DNA from: Cellulomonas fimi
GTDB lineage: Bacteria; Actinomycetota; Actinomycetes; Actinomycetales; Cellulomonadaceae
Direction: 5' to 3'
Length of the DNA: 64,000 nt
Assembly: GCF_028527925.1 (NCBI RefSeq)
Contig: NZ_JAPESW010000001.1
Coordinates: forward strand, 163,780 to 227,779
The notes beneath the pieces were generated by a model. The model had not been told where the DNA came from. It ran no database searches and saw nothing but the letters and a program-made list of their open reading frames with translations. Positions 34,861 through 42,967 of this stretch are shown piece after piece (the stretch's first letter is position 1; every line of letters begins with the position of its first letter). A program made the position numbers and the translations under genes.

Positions 34861-35481
34861 TCAGGCCTTGGTGTGGAAGCGCAGCTGCGCCTTCTCGAGG
34901 CCCTCGACGACGACCGCCTCCACGGCGTCCGCGGCCGCGTCGACCAGCCACGGCAGATCCTTGAGCTCAGGCTTCGCGAAGTCACGGAGCACGAAGTCGG
35001 CGGGGTCCATCCGGCCCGGCGGCCGGCCCACGCCCACGCGCACCCGCACGTACTCCTTCGACCCGAGCGCCTTCGAGGTGTCGCGCAGGCCGTTGTGCCC
35101 GCCCTCGCCGCCGCCGCGCTTGAGCCGCACGTCGGCGAACGGGATGTCGAGCTCGTCGTGCACCATGACGACCCGCTCGACGGGCACGTCGTAGTACTTC
35201 GCGAGCGCCGCGACCGGGCCGCCGGACACGTTCATGTACGTCGTCGGCTTCGCGAGGATCACGCGCGGACCCGGCACACCGCCCGGCAGGGTCCCGAGCC
35301 GCGCCTCGGCGACGGCCGCCTGCGGCCGCCGCGACAGCACCCCGCCGCCCTTGCCGCCGAACGACGCACCCGTGCGGCGCGCGAGCTCGTCGAGGACCAT
35401 CTGGCCCACGTTGTGCCGGTTGCCCGCGTACTGCGGCCCGGGGTTGCCGAGACCCACGACGAGCCACGGTCCGTCGGTCAT
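34861..35481 (-). CDS. pth: Peptidyl-tRNA hydrolase
   Basis: Encodes 206 aa, normal for bacterial Pth. It frees tRNA from prematurely released peptidyl-tRNA in the cytosol. The N-terminal [20 protein letters not shown] contains the catalytic His (about 24) and the conserved Asn. [13 protein letters not shown] and [12 protein letters not shown] (with the catalytic Asp) follow, then [12 protein letters not shown]. The ATG at 35481 has GGGAGCG upstream. It follows rplY on the same strand but across a strong hairpin, so it may have a lower or separate transcript level. Confidence 0.97.
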   Translation of the reverse strand: MTDGPWLVVGLGNPGPQYAGNRHNVGQMVLDELARRTGASFGGKGGGVLSRRPQAAVAEARLGTLPGGVPGPRVILAKPTTYMNVSGGPVAALAKYYDVPVERVVMVHDELDIPFADVRLKRGGGEGGHNGLRDTSKALGSKEYVRVRVGVGRPPGRMDPADFVLRDFAKPELKDLPWLVDAAADAVEAVVVEGLEKAQLRFHTKA

Positions 35482-35513
35482 GAACGCTCCCTGCGTCGAG
35501 GTCGGACGAACGA

Positions 35514-35549
35514 CGACGCCCGGCACCGCAGGAACGGTACCGGGCGTCG
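35514..35549 (-). terminator. Hairpin between rplY and pth
   Basis: A 15-bp stem with one mismatch (10 outer pairs perfect, CGACGCCCGG) around a 6-nt loop, 17 nt after the rplY stop. A terminator or attenuator that would reduce read-through from rplY into pth. Confidence 0.7.
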
Positions 35550-35566
35550 CGGGTGGTGCTGGAGGC

Positions 35567-36196
35567 TCAGGCCTCGGCCGGGGCGTCCGCGGCGGAGGCG
35601 GCCGACTGCTCGGCGGCGAGCTCGGCGGCGGCCTCGTCGGCGGCGAGGTCGTCGGCCGACACCTGCGGCAGGCTGACCGTGAGGACGATCGCCTCGGCGT
35701 CGGTGACGAGCGTCGCGCCCTGCGGGAGCGTGATGTCGCCGGCGTGGACGATCGCACCGGCCTCGAGGCCCTCGATGTCGACCTCGACGTTCTGCGGCAG
35801 GTGCGTCGCCTCGGCCTCGAGGGCCACGGCCTGCGTCTCGACGACGTGGATGGTGCCCGGCGCCGACTCGCCGACGACGTGCACGGGCACCTCGACGGCG
35901 ACCTTCTCGCCCTTCTTCACGATGAGCAGGTCGACGTGCTCGATGACGTTGCGCACCGGCTCGATCTGGACGTCCTTGGCCAGCGCGAGGGTGGTCTTGC
36001 CGTCGAGCTCGATCTCGAAGAGCGCGTTCGCGTGCTTGACCGCGAGCATCGTCTCGTGGCCCGGGAGGGACACGTGGACCGGGTCCGAGCCGTGCCCGTA
36101 CAGGACGGCGGGGATCTGGTGGGCGCGGCGCAGGCGGCGGGCGGCGCCCTTGCCGAACTCGGTGCGGGCGGTGGCGACGAGCTTGACCTCGGACAC
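35567..36196 (-). CDS. rplY: 50S ribosomal protein L25/general stress protein Ctc
   Basis: Encodes 209 aa, the long TL5/Ctc form, which binds 5S rRNA. The N-terminal L25 domain ([29 protein letters not shown]) is followed by the C-terminal beta domain ([31 protein letters not shown]). It ends in an Ala/Glu/Asp-rich acidic tail usual in actinobacteria. The GTG at 36196 has GGGAGTC upstream. A promoter about 260 bp upstream gives it a long leader, separate from prs. Confidence 0.96.
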   Translation of the reverse strand: MSEVKLVATARTEFGKGAARRLRRAHQIPAVLYGHGSDPVHVSLPGHETMLAVKHANALFEIELDGKTTLALAKDVQIEPVRNVIEHVDLLIVKKGEKVAVEVPVHVVGESAPGTIHVVETQAVALEAEATHLPQNVEVDIEGLEAGAIVHAGDITLPQGATLVTDAEAIVLTVSLPQVSADDLAADEAAAELAAEQSAASAADAPAEA

Positions 36197-36451
36197 GGTG
36201 ACTCCCAGGAGCAGGCGTCCGCGACCGGGCGCGGACGGGATGACGGTGATGGCGGTGCCACCGCCGGGGCGGGGGCACGTGGACTACGGCGTGGGTGGTG
36301 GCCTCGACGCGGGGCGCAGGACGGGCACGCGGAGGCGTGCGCCCAGTCGATCACGGAGCTGGTGCGGCCGTGCGACCCGGGCGGTGGACCTGCACCGCAC
36401 CTGGGCCACGTCGTACGACCGTCCGACGTCCCTCGCCGAGGCAACCTGACG

Positions 36452-36481
36452 ATCTTACCCGCTGGCGGCACCCATCCCCAA
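36452..36481 (-). promoter_or_regulatory. Housekeeping-type promoter of rplY
   Basis: On the minus strand TTGGGG (36476-36481), an 18-nt spacer and TAAGAT (36452-36457) form a recognisable sigma-70-type promoter in otherwise GC-rich DNA. Transcription would start near 36445. Confidence 0.6.
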
Positions 36482-36570
36482 CTCCCCCACGACCCGCCCA
36501 CGGTCGGGCGACCGCCGGGTCACGGTCGCGGGCAGCACGGTCCGCGACGCCGCGGACCGCCGGGCACGGC

Positions 36571-36611
36571 GACGGCCCCGGACCCGCGTCGCGCGCAGGT
36601 CCGGGGCCGTC
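36571..36611 (-). terminator. Terminator after prs
   Basis: A perfect 14-bp inverted repeat (36571-36584 and 36598-36611, starting GACGGCCCCGG) with a 13-nt loop, 8 nt beyond the prs stop. It separates prs from rplY. Confidence 0.8.
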
Positions 36612-36619
36612 GGTGCAGG

Positions 36620-37603
36620 TCAGGCGTTGCCGTCGAAGAGCGACGTCACCGAGCCGTCGTCGAAGACCTCGCGGATCGCCCGCGCGATCAGCGGGGCGAT
36701 CGACAGGACCGTGAGCTTCTCGAAGCGGTTCTCGTCCTCGATGGGGAGGGTGTCCGTGACGATCACCTCACGCGCGCCGCTCTCCTGCAGCCGCTCCGCC
36801 GCGGGCGGCGACAGGACGCCGTGGGTCGCGGCGACGATGACGTCCTTCGCCCCCGCCTCGAGCACCACGCGGACCGCGCCGGCGATCGTGCCGCCCGTGT
36901 CGATGAGGTCGTCGACGAGCACGCACGACCGGCCCTCGACCTCGCCGACGACGCGGTTGGCGACCGACTTGTTGGCGCTGCGGATGTCGCGCGTCTTGTG
37001 CACGAACGCGAGCGGTCCGCCGCCGAGCTTCGCGGCCCACTGCTCGGCGACGCGGATGCGGCCCGCGTCGGGCGAGACGACCGTCACGTTGGTCGTGTCG
37101 ACACGCGTGCGGACGTAGTCGATCAGCGTCGGCATCGCCCACAGGTGGTCGACCGGGCCGTCGAAGAAGCCCTGGATCTGCGCGGTGTGCAGGTCGACGC
37201 TCATGAGGCGGTCCGCGCCGGCCGTCTTGAACAGGTCGGCCAGCAGGCGGGCCGAGATCGGCTCGCGGCCGCGGTGCTTCTTGTCCTGGCGGGCGTAGCC
37301 GTAGAACGGCGCGACGACGGTGATCGTCTTCGCGGACGCCCGCTTGAGCGCGTCGACCATGAGCAGCTGCTCCATGATCCACTGGTTGATCGGCCGCGCG
37401 TGCGACTGCAGGACGAACGCGTCGGAGCCGCGCACCGACTCGCCGAACCGCGTGTAGATCTCGCCGTTGGCGAAGTCGTACGCCGTGGTCGGCACGAGCT
37501 CGATGCCCAGGTGCTCGGCGACGTCCGTCGCGAGCTCCGTGTGCGCGCGCCCGGAGACGAGCACCAGCCGCTTCTCTCCGTCGTTCGAGACGATGCCGGT
37601 CAT
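36620..37603 (-). CDS. prs: Ribose-phosphate pyrophosphokinase
   Basis: Encodes 327 aa, normal for class I PRPP synthases, which make PRPP from ribose-5-phosphate and ATP for nucleotide, His and Trp synthesis. Motifs seen are [16 protein letters not shown], the ATP flexible-loop region [17 protein letters not shown], the metal-binding [20 protein letters not shown], and the PRPP loop [13 protein letters not shown]. The ATG at 37603 overlaps the glmU stop (ATGA) and has GGAGGAG eight nt upstream. Co-transcription with glmU is conserved in actinobacteria. Confidence 0.97.
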   Translation of the reverse strand: MTGIVSNDGEKRLVLVSGRAHTELATDVAEHLGIELVPTTAYDFANGEIYTRFGESVRGSDAFVLQSHARPINQWIMEQLLMVDALKRASAKTITVVAPFYGYARQDKKHRGREPISARLLADLFKTAGADRLMSVDLHTAQIQGFFDGPVDHLWAMPTLIDYVRTRVDTTNVTVVSPDAGRIRVAEQWAAKLGGGPLAFVHKTRDIRSANKSVANRVVGEVEGRSCVLVDDLIDTGGTIAGAVRVVLEAGAKDVIVAATHGVLSPPAAERLQESGAREVIVTDTLPIEDENRFEKLTVLSIAPLIARAIREVFDDGSVTSLFDGNA

Positions 37604-39255
37604 CGCGCCGACTCCTCCGTGGTCGAGCCGGCCGGGTCGGCGAGCGGCGTGGGCTGGTCGGGCAGGTGCGGGGGCGGCGTCTGCCGGGGTCCGCTCGCGG
37701 CCTGCGCGGCGCGCTCGCGCTCGGCACGCGCCTGCGGCGAGAGCTCGTCGGCGGCCCCGGCACCGGCGCGGGCGGCGGCCTGCGCGGCCGCGGTGCCGGC
37801 GCGCGCCCGCGCGACCCAGCCCTCGATGTTGCGCTGCGAGCCCGCGGAGACGCCGAGCGCACCCGCCGGGACGTCGCGCCGGATGACGCTGCCCGCACCC
37901 GTGTACGCGCCGTCGCCGATCGTGACCGGCGCGACGAACATGTTGTCCGCGCCCGTGCGGGCGTGCGAGCCGATCGTCGTGCGGTGCTTGTTGACGCCGT
38001 CGTAGTTGACGGTCACCGACGCGGCGCCGATGTTCGTGTGCTCGCCGATCGTCGCGTCGCCGACGTAGGACAGGTGCGGCACCTTGGAGCCCGTGCCGAT
38101 CTGCGCGTTCTTCGTCTCGACGAACGTGCCGATCTTGCCGTCGGTGCCGAGCACCGTGCCGGGGCGCAGGTAGGCGAACGGACCGACGCTCGCGCCCTCG
38201 CCGATCACGGCGAGCTCGCCGTGCGTGCGGCTGACCGTCGCGCGCGGGCCGACCTCGACGCTCGTGAGCGTGGTGTCCGGGCCGACCGTCGCGCCCTCGC
38301 GGACGACCGTCGCGCCGTGCAGCTGCGTGCCGGGCAGGAGCGTGACGTCGCGCTCGAGCTCGACGTCCACGTCGACCCACGTCGTCGCCGGGTCGACGAC
38401 CGTCACGCCCTCGCGCATCCAGTCCTCGAGGATCCGGCGGTTGAGCTCCGCACGCAGGCGCGCGAGCTGCACGCGGTCGTTGACGCCCTCGACGACCACC
38501 GGGTCGTCCGTGCGCAGCGCGCGCACGTGGCCGCCGTCCTGACGTGCGATGGCCAGCACGTCGGTCAGGTAGACCTCGCCCTGGGCGTTGTCGCGGCCGA
38601 GGCGTCCGAGCGCGCCGCGCAGCACGGCGGCGTCGAACACGTAGATGGACGAGTTGATCTCGGTGATCGCGCGCTGCTCGTCGTCGGCGTCCTTCTGCTC
38701 GACGATGCCGAGCACGTCGCCCGTACCGGGCTCGCGCAGGATGCGGCCGTAGCCCGTCGGGTCGTCCACCTCGGTCGTGAGGACCGTGACGGCGTTGCCG
38801 TCGGCGTGGTGCGCCGCGAGCAGCTCGCCGAGCGTGCCCGCGTCGAGCAGCGGGACGTCACCCGCGACCACGACGACCGCGCCGTCGAGCAGCACGCCCG
38901 CGGCCGAGCCCGGCTCGCCGACGCCGGGGCGGTCCGCACCTGCCGCCTGCGCCTGTGCAGCGGCGTCGAGCGCGGTCATCGCGACCTGGACGGCCCGACC
39001 GGTGCCGGGGATCTCGTCCTGGTCGGCGAGCAGCGCCTGGGGGTCGACCTCGGCGACGTGCGCCGCGACGGCCTCGCGGCCGTGCCGGACGACGACGACG
39101 ACCCGACCCGGGTCGAGCGCGCGCGCCGTGGCGAGCGCGTGGCCGAGCATGCTCCGGCCGGCGAGGGTGTGCAGGACCTTGGGGGTTGCCGAGCGCATCC
39201 GCGTGCCCTCACCAGCGGCGAGGACGACGACGGCAGCCGGGCGGGGGAACGTCAC
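37600..39255 (-). CDS. glmU: Bifunctional N-acetylglucosamine-1-phosphate uridyltransferase/glucosamine-1-phosphate acetyltransferase
   Basis: Encodes 551 aa, with a C-terminal extension of about 50-60 residues rich in Pro, Ala and Gln. The enzyme makes UDP-GlcNAc, the precursor of peptidoglycan and many glycans. The uridyltransferase domain begins [20 protein letters not shown]. The left-handed beta-helix acetyltransferase domain (from about 260) contains [21 protein letters not shown], the catalytic-region [17 protein letters not shown] and the [15 protein letters not shown] closing coil. The GTG at 39255 follows a GAGGAG at long spacing. A TAGAGT at 39318-39323 is a possible -10. It is followed by prs through an overlap. 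Confidence 0.97.
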   Translation of the reverse strand: MTFPRPAAVVVLAAGEGTRMRSATPKVLHTLAGRSMLGHALATARALDPGRVVVVVRHGREAVAAHVAEVDPQALLADQDEIPGTGRAVQVAMTALDAAAQAQAAGADRPGVGEPGSAAGVLLDGAVVVVAGDVPLLDAGTLGELLAAHHADGNAVTVLTTEVDDPTGYGRILREPGTGDVLGIVEQKDADDEQRAITEINSSIYVFDAAVLRGALGRLGRDNAQGEVYLTDVLAIARQDGGHVRALRTDDPVVVEGVNDRVQLARLRAELNRRILEDWMREGVTVVDPATTWVDVDVELERDVTLLPGTQLHGATVVREGATVGPDTTLTSVEVGPRATVSRTHGELAVIGEGASVGPFAYLRPGTVLGTDGKIGTFVETKNAQIGTGSKVPHLSYVGDATIGEHTNIGAASVTVNYDGVNKHRTTIGSHARTGADNMFVAPVTIGDGAYTGAGSVIRRDVPAGALGVSAGSQRNIEGWVARARAGTAAAQAAARAGAGAADELSPQARAERERAAQAASGPRQTPPPHLPDQPTPLADPAGSTTEESAR

Positions 39256-39372
39256 CTGAGGGGGCTCCTCGCGGGTCTGCCCGGAGCACTCCGGGCGGCG
39301 GGACCGTGGGCACCTGCACTCTACCGCCGCGTCCGGGCCGTCCCGACGGCCCCTCCCGGACCGGCCGAGCGG

Positions 39373-39444
39373 CTCCGCCCCCAGGATTCGAACCTGGACC
39401 GCGAGGCTCCAAAGGCCTGCGTGCTGCCGTTACACCAGGGCGGA
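39373..39444 (-). tRNA. tRNA-Gln (anticodon UUG)
   Basis: 72 nt without an encoded CCA. The acceptor stem pairs TCCGCCC with GGGCGGA and the discriminator is G. The D stem is GTGT/GCAC, the anticodon loop is CTTTGGA with TTG as anticodon, and the T arm is CCAGG-TTCGAAT-CCTGG. The first anticodon-stem pair is a C-C mismatch. It lies between glmU and the TetR gene. Confidence 0.95.
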
Positions 39445-39534
39445 CCGGCGTCGTGCCGTCGGGGCGACAGTCTGCCAGGCACCCGGGCACCGTCCGCGGC
39501 CGTCCCGGGGCGTGCGCACGGCATGATGTTCCCC

Positions 39535-40182
39535 GTGGCTGCGGAGACGAGGCGAGCACCCCGCTCGCGTATGACGGGGACCGAACGTCGTGCGCAGCTG
39601 CTCGACGTCTCCCGCCGGCTGTTCGCCGAGAAGGGTTTCGACGGGACCAGCATCGAGGAGATCGCGTCGCGCGCGGAGGTCTCGAAGCCGGTCGTGTACG
39701 AGCACTTCGGCGGCAAGGAGGGGATCTACGCGGTCGTCGTCGACCGGGAGATCCAGGCCCTGACCGGCGCGCTCACGGGCGCCCTGGAGGGCGGCGGCCA
39801 CCCGAAGGTGCTGGTCGAGCGCACCGCGCTGGCCCTGCTCAGCTACATCGAGGCCTCCGAGGACGGGTTCCGGATCCTCGTGCGGGACTCCCCCGTGGCG
39901 CAGGCGACGGGCACGTTCTCGAGCCTGATCGGCGACGTCGCGACGCAGGTCGAGCACCTGCTGGCCGACCAGTTCCGGGGCCAGGGCCTCGACCCGCGGA
40001 CCGCGCCGATCTACGCGCAGATGCTCGTCGGGATGGTCGCGCTGACGGGCCAGTGGTGGCTCGACGCGCGCCGCCCGCGCAAGGCCGAGGTCGCCGCGCA
40101 CCTCGTGAACCTCGCGTGGAACGGCCTGTCGGGCCTCGAGCGGCGTCCGCAGCTCACCCGGAACACCGAGCCGGTCGCGTGA
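39535..40182 (+). CDS. TetR family transcriptional regulator
   Basis: Encodes 215 aa from GTG 39535; ATGs at 39523 and 39526 and an internal ATG at 39571 are alternatives, and none has a ribosome site, suggesting a leaderless message. The N-terminal helix-turn-helix is clear (LLDVSRRLFAEKGFDGTSIEEIA, then VSKPVVYEHFGGKEGIYAVV). The C-terminal ligand domain includes IYAQMLVGMVALTGQWWLDAR. A TetR gene beside glmU is conserved in other actinobacteria (compare Rv1019). It is a DNA-binding repressor with unknown ligand. It is followed by a MarR gene after about 50 nt. Confidence 0.93.
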   Translation: MAAETRRAPRSRMTGTERRAQLLDVSRRLFAEKGFDGTSIEEIASRAEVSKPVVYEHFGGKEGIYAVVVDREIQALTGALTGALEGGGHPKVLVERTALALLSYIEASEDGFRILVRDSPVAQATGTFSSLIGDVATQVEHLLADQFRGQGLDPRTAPIYAQMLVGMVALTGQWWLDARRPRKAEVAAHLVNLAWNGLSGLERRPQLTRNTEPVA

Positions 40183-40222
40183 CGACACGCCCGGGTCCCG
40201 GTCCGGTTGTGTCGACGTCGAG

Positions 40223-40228
40223 TAATCT
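40223..40228 (+). promoter_or_regulatory. -10 element of the MarR gene (leaderless type)
   Basis: TAATCT lies seven nt before the ATG at 40236, the arrangement of leaderless actinobacterial promoters. No SD sequence precedes the start and no clear -35 is at the right distance. Confidence 0.5.
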
Positions 40229-40235
40229 CGCGCTC

Positions 40236-40760
40236 ATGACGCCGGGGACGGCGCCCGACGACCCGGGGGCGCAGGACGAGGTCGACCGGATCGTGCTCGC
40301 GTGGGAGCGCGAGCGGCCGGACCTCGACGTGCGCCCGCTGACCGTCCTCTCGCGCGTGAGCCGGCTGGCCCGCCACCTCGACCTCGCCCGCCGCGGGGCG
40401 TTCGCGCGGCACGACCTGGAGACGTGGGAGTTCGACGTGCTGTCGGCGCTGCGCCGCGCGGGCGCTCCCTACCGCCTCTCCCCCGGCGCGCTGCTCACGC
40501 AGACGCTCGTGACGAGCGGCACGATGACGAACCGCATCGACCGGCTCGTCGAGCACGGGCTCGTCGAGCGGCAGCCGTCGCCGGACGACCGCCGCGGTGT
40601 GCTGGTGCAGCTCACGGAGGCCGGCCGGACGCGGGTCGACGCGGCGTTCGCGGACCTGCTGGACGTCGAGCGCGGCCTGCTGGGCGAGCTCGACGAGGCG
40701 GACCGGCAGCGGCTCGCGGACCTGCTGCGCGAGGTCGTGGCACCGTTCGACGCGTCGTGA
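40236..40760 (+). CDS. MarR family transcriptional regulator
   Basis: Encodes 174 aa. The winged helix-turn-helix is visible as ETWEFDVLSALRRAG, LSPGALLTQTLVTSGTMTNRIDRLVEHGLVER and the wing PSPDDRRGVLVQLTEAGR. Dimerisation helices flank it. It directly precedes an MFS exporter gene, a common arrangement in which the regulator represses the pump until an aromatic or drug-like ligand binds. The ligand here is unknown. Confidence 0.93.
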   Translation: MTPGTAPDDPGAQDEVDRIVLAWERERPDLDVRPLTVLSRVSRLARHLDLARRGAFARHDLETWEFDVLSALRRAGAPYRLSPGALLTQTLVTSGTMTNRIDRLVEHGLVERQPSPDDRRGVLVQLTEAGRTRVDAAFADLLDVERGLLGELDEADRQRLADLLREVVAPFDAS

Positions 40761-40764
40761 GGGC

Positions 40765-40797
40765 ATGACGGCGGCCCGACCGGCCCCGAGGGCATGA
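40765..40797 (+). CDS. Possible 10-codon upstream ORF coupled to the MFS gene
   Basis: The string GAGGGCATGACGGCGGC occurs twice, 29 nt apart. The first copy starts a frame (MTAARPAPRA) whose stop overlaps the real ATG at 40794 as ATGA. This tandem duplication of a translation start may tune expression of the exporter by coupling, or may be an inert duplication. Confidence 0.3.
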   Translation: MTAARPAPRA

Positions 40798-42056
40798 CGG
40801 CGGCGGCTCGGCGGGCTGCCGCGGACGGCGCGCGGGGGCTCCTGCTCGCCGCGGTCCTGCTCTACGCGCTCAACCTGCGCGCACCGATCACCGCGCTCGC
40901 CCCCGTCGTCGACGACGTCCAGGCGGACCTGGGCCTGTCCGCGGCCGGCGTCGGCCTGCTCACCGGTGTGCCGGTCCTGTGCTTCGCACTCGCGACGCCG
41001 CTGGTCGCGGTGCTGCTCGCGCGGCAGGGCACGACGCGCGTCGTGACGGCGTCGCTCGTGACGGTGCTGGTCGGCACGGTCCTGCGGTCGGTCGACGGGT
41101 TCGGCACCGCTCTCGTCGGGACGGTGCTCATCGGGGCCGCGATCACCGCGGGCAACGTCGCGGTGCCGGTGGTGATCGGACGCGACTTCCCGTCGGCGGT
41201 CCCCCGCGCGACGGGTCTGTACACCGCGGCACTCAACGCGGGCAGCGTGCTCACGACGACCCTGACCGAGCCGCTCGCGTCGCTCGTCGGGTGGCGCTGG
41301 GCGCTCGCGTCGTGGGGCGGGCTGGCGGTCCTGGGGCTCGGGGTGTGGCGGCGGGCGTACGGGCGTCGGGCGGACCCGCAGGTCCGGGCCGCGGGTGCTG
41401 CGGGCGACGACGACGTGGGCGCGGCCACCGGGACGGGCGCCGACGCGTCGACCGAGGCGGTCGGTGCCGGTCGCGCGGTGCCCGACGCGCTGCGGCGTCC
41501 CGTGACCTGGCTGCTCGCGGTCTCGTTCGCGGGCCAGGCGTTCGGGTACTACGCCGTGAGCGCGTGGCTGCCGACCGTGCTGCACGACGGGACGGGCATG
41601 GACCCGACCGCGTCGGGTGGCGCCGCAGCGCTGTTCCAGCTGTTCGGGATGGTCGGCGGCGTGGCGGTGCCGCTCGCGCTGTCGCGGCGCGTGCCGATGC
41701 GGGTCGTGTCGCTCGCGATCGCGCTCGGCTGGGTCACGCTGCCGATCGGGCTCGTGCTCGCGCCGGGTGCGTGGGGCGTCTGGTGCACGCTCGCGGGCGT
41801 CGCGCAGGGCGGCAACTTCGCGGTGATCTTCACCGTCGTGGCGCAGACGGCGGGGTCGCAGCGCGCGGCGCGGCGGATGTCGGCGGCCGTGCAGAGCTTC
41901 GGGTACGCGTGCGGCGCGGCGGGGCCGAGCGTGCTCGGCGCGGTGCACGCGGCGTCGGGCGGGTGGCAGGCGCCGCTCCTGGTGGTGCTCGGTTCGATCC
42001 TCACGATGGCCGTGGCGGCGCAGCTCGCGCTGCGCTCGGTGCGTCGGACGGCCTGA
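40794..42056 (+). CDS. MFS transporter, CynX/NimT-like
   Basis: Encodes 420 aa with twelve hydrophobic helices. The start of helix 1 (LYALNLRAPITALAPVVDDV) and GLLTGVPVLCFALATP are typical of the cyanate/2-nitroimidazole transporter branch of the major facilitator superfamily. A hydrophilic Ala/Asp-rich cytoplasmic loop of about 40 residues separates the two halves. The ATG at 40794 is favoured over 40765, which is out of frame. It is probably controlled by the adjacent MarR regulator. Substrate and direction are unknown. Confidence 0.88.
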   Translation: MTAAARRAAADGARGLLLAAVLLYALNLRAPITALAPVVDDVQADLGLSAAGVGLLTGVPVLCFALATPLVAVLLARQGTTRVVTASLVTVLVGTVLRSVDGFGTALVGTVLIGAAITAGNVAVPVVIGRDFPSAVPRATGLYTAALNAGSVLTTTLTEPLASLVGWRWALASWGGLAVLGLGVWRRAYGRRADPQVRAAGAAGDDDVGAATGTGADASTEAVGAGRAVPDALRRPVTWLLAVSFAGQAFGYYAVSAWLPTVLHDGTGMDPTASGGAAALFQLFGMVGGVAVPLALSRRVPMRVVSLAIALGWVTLPIGLVLAPGAWGVWCTLAGVAQGGNFAVIFTVVAQTAGSQRAARRMSAAVQSFGYACGAAGPSVLGAVHAASGGWQAPLLVVLGSILTMAVAAQLALRSVRRTA

Positions 42057-42086
42057 GCGGCACGCAGGGCCCGGAGCCGGCGCCCG

Positions 42087-42731
42087 TCAGCCGACGACGC
42101 GCAGCAGCGGCTCGAGCGCGAGCATCCCCGCGACACCGGCGGGCACGGTCACGGCGAGCCACCGGAGCGTCGCGCGTAGGGGCCCCGGTCGACGTCCGAC
42201 CGTGACGAGCAGCGCGACGGCGACGGTCCCGAAGACGAGGGCGTCACCGACGTAGTGGAGCCGGATGCCGTACGAGACGACGGCCTCGGTCGCCCAGACC
42301 GCGACGAGCAGCGCCTCGCCGAGCCCGCGCAGGCGTCCCTTCGCCGTGCGCCAGAGGTGGCCGGCGAGCCCGAACACGGGCCCGCCGACGACTCCCGTCA
42401 CGATCCACTCGGCGATCGACGTGAGCGAGAGACCGAAGCCCCGCAGGTCCGCGGTCACGTAGTAGCCGACGACCTGCAGGACGCAGGCGAGCAGGCCCGC
42501 GACGACCGCGACGGGCCGGGTCCGCGCACGCGAGCCGACGAGGAACGGCACGACGAGCCATGGCGACACGGCGTTCGCGAGCCCGGCGAACGGCGCGGGC
42601 AGGACGGTCTGGAGGAACGACGTGGCGACGCCCCAGGCGAGCCCGAGCACCGCGGCGAGCCCGAGGACGGCGAGGGTCGAGGTGCTGGGGCGCGCGGGGG
42701 CGACGTCCGGGAGGTCGACGGTGCTGGTCAC
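42087..42731 (-). CDS. DUF6518 family integral membrane protein
   Basis: Encodes 214 aa from a GTG. Six or so hydrophobic helices and the pattern LGLAWGVATSFLQTVLPAPFAGLANAVSPW resemble DUF6518 proteins of actinobacteria, with no assigned function. It converges on the MFS gene, with only 30 nt between the stops and no hairpin. The ribosome site is weak. The family assignment rests on recall of the N-terminal motif and is moderately sure. Confidence 0.7.
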   Translation of the reverse strand: MTSTVDLPDVAPARPSTSTLAVLGLAAVLGLAWGVATSFLQTVLPAPFAGLANAVSPWLVVPFLVGSRARTRPVAVVAGLLACVLQVVGYYVTADLRGFGLSLTSIAEWIVTGVVGGPVFGLAGHLWRTAKGRLRGLGEALLVAVWATEAVVSYGIRLHYVGDALVFGTVAVALLVTVGRRPGPLRATLRWLAVTVPAGVAGMLALEPLLRVVG

Positions 42732-42849
42732 GCCCCGACGCTAGGTCCGCGCGGCGGCTCGTCGCGTCGGCCCGCGGGCGGGGAGCACCGCGGGCCCGTC
42801 GGCCCGTGGTCGGACGCCCCGACCGCCTCGCCTGCACCCGGGGGCCGAC

Positions 42850-42883
42850 TTGCGTAAGGCGTTAATGAGAACGATAGTCATCG
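42850..42883 (+). promoter_or_regulatory. Promoter with Zur-like box upstream of aztD
   Basis: ATGAGAACGATAGTCAT within 42863-42883 is a close match to the actinobacterial Zur consensus (TGAnAAcGATTnTCA). It overlaps a promoter TTGCGT (42850-42855), 17 nt, GATAGT (42873-42878). Repression under zinc sufficiency is the expected outcome. Confidence 0.75.
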
Positions 42884-42900
42884 TCTGCTACGGTCCTCGC

Positions 42901-42960
42901 GTGACGCAGCCGCGTCCCACCACGACCAGGAAGGAGCCGGTGCCGCCGCGCGGCACCTGA
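42901..42960 (+). CDS. Possible 19-aa leader ORF upstream of aztD
   Basis: A GTG at 42901 just downstream of the Zur-controlled promoter opens a 19-codon frame ending in TGA at 42958-42960, 7 nt before the aztD ATG. An AAGGAG sequence inside it is too far from that ATG, which has no SD of its own, so translation by re-initiation is possible. The peptide (starting VTQPRPTTTRK) is basic and not recognised. Confidence 0.3.
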   Translation: MTQPRPTTTRKEPVPPRGT

Positions 42961-42967
42961 CGACCTC

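Larger units (their letters stand above)
36197..36619 (-). other. 423-bp gap holding the rplY promoter, long leader and prs terminator
   Basis: No gene is supported. From high to low coordinates it contains the prs terminator hairpin (36571-36611), the rplY promoter (36452-36481) and about 250 nt of leader before the GTG at 36196. The leader is GC-rich with several short inverted repeats; I recognised no known ribosomal-protein or riboswitch leader in it. Confidence 0.45.

Noticed and set aside
36197..36450. A possible small gene upstream of rplY
   Set aside because: Open frames exist on both strands, but composition is low-complexity and no ribosome site or motif is present; a promoter at 36452-36481 reads through it as leader.
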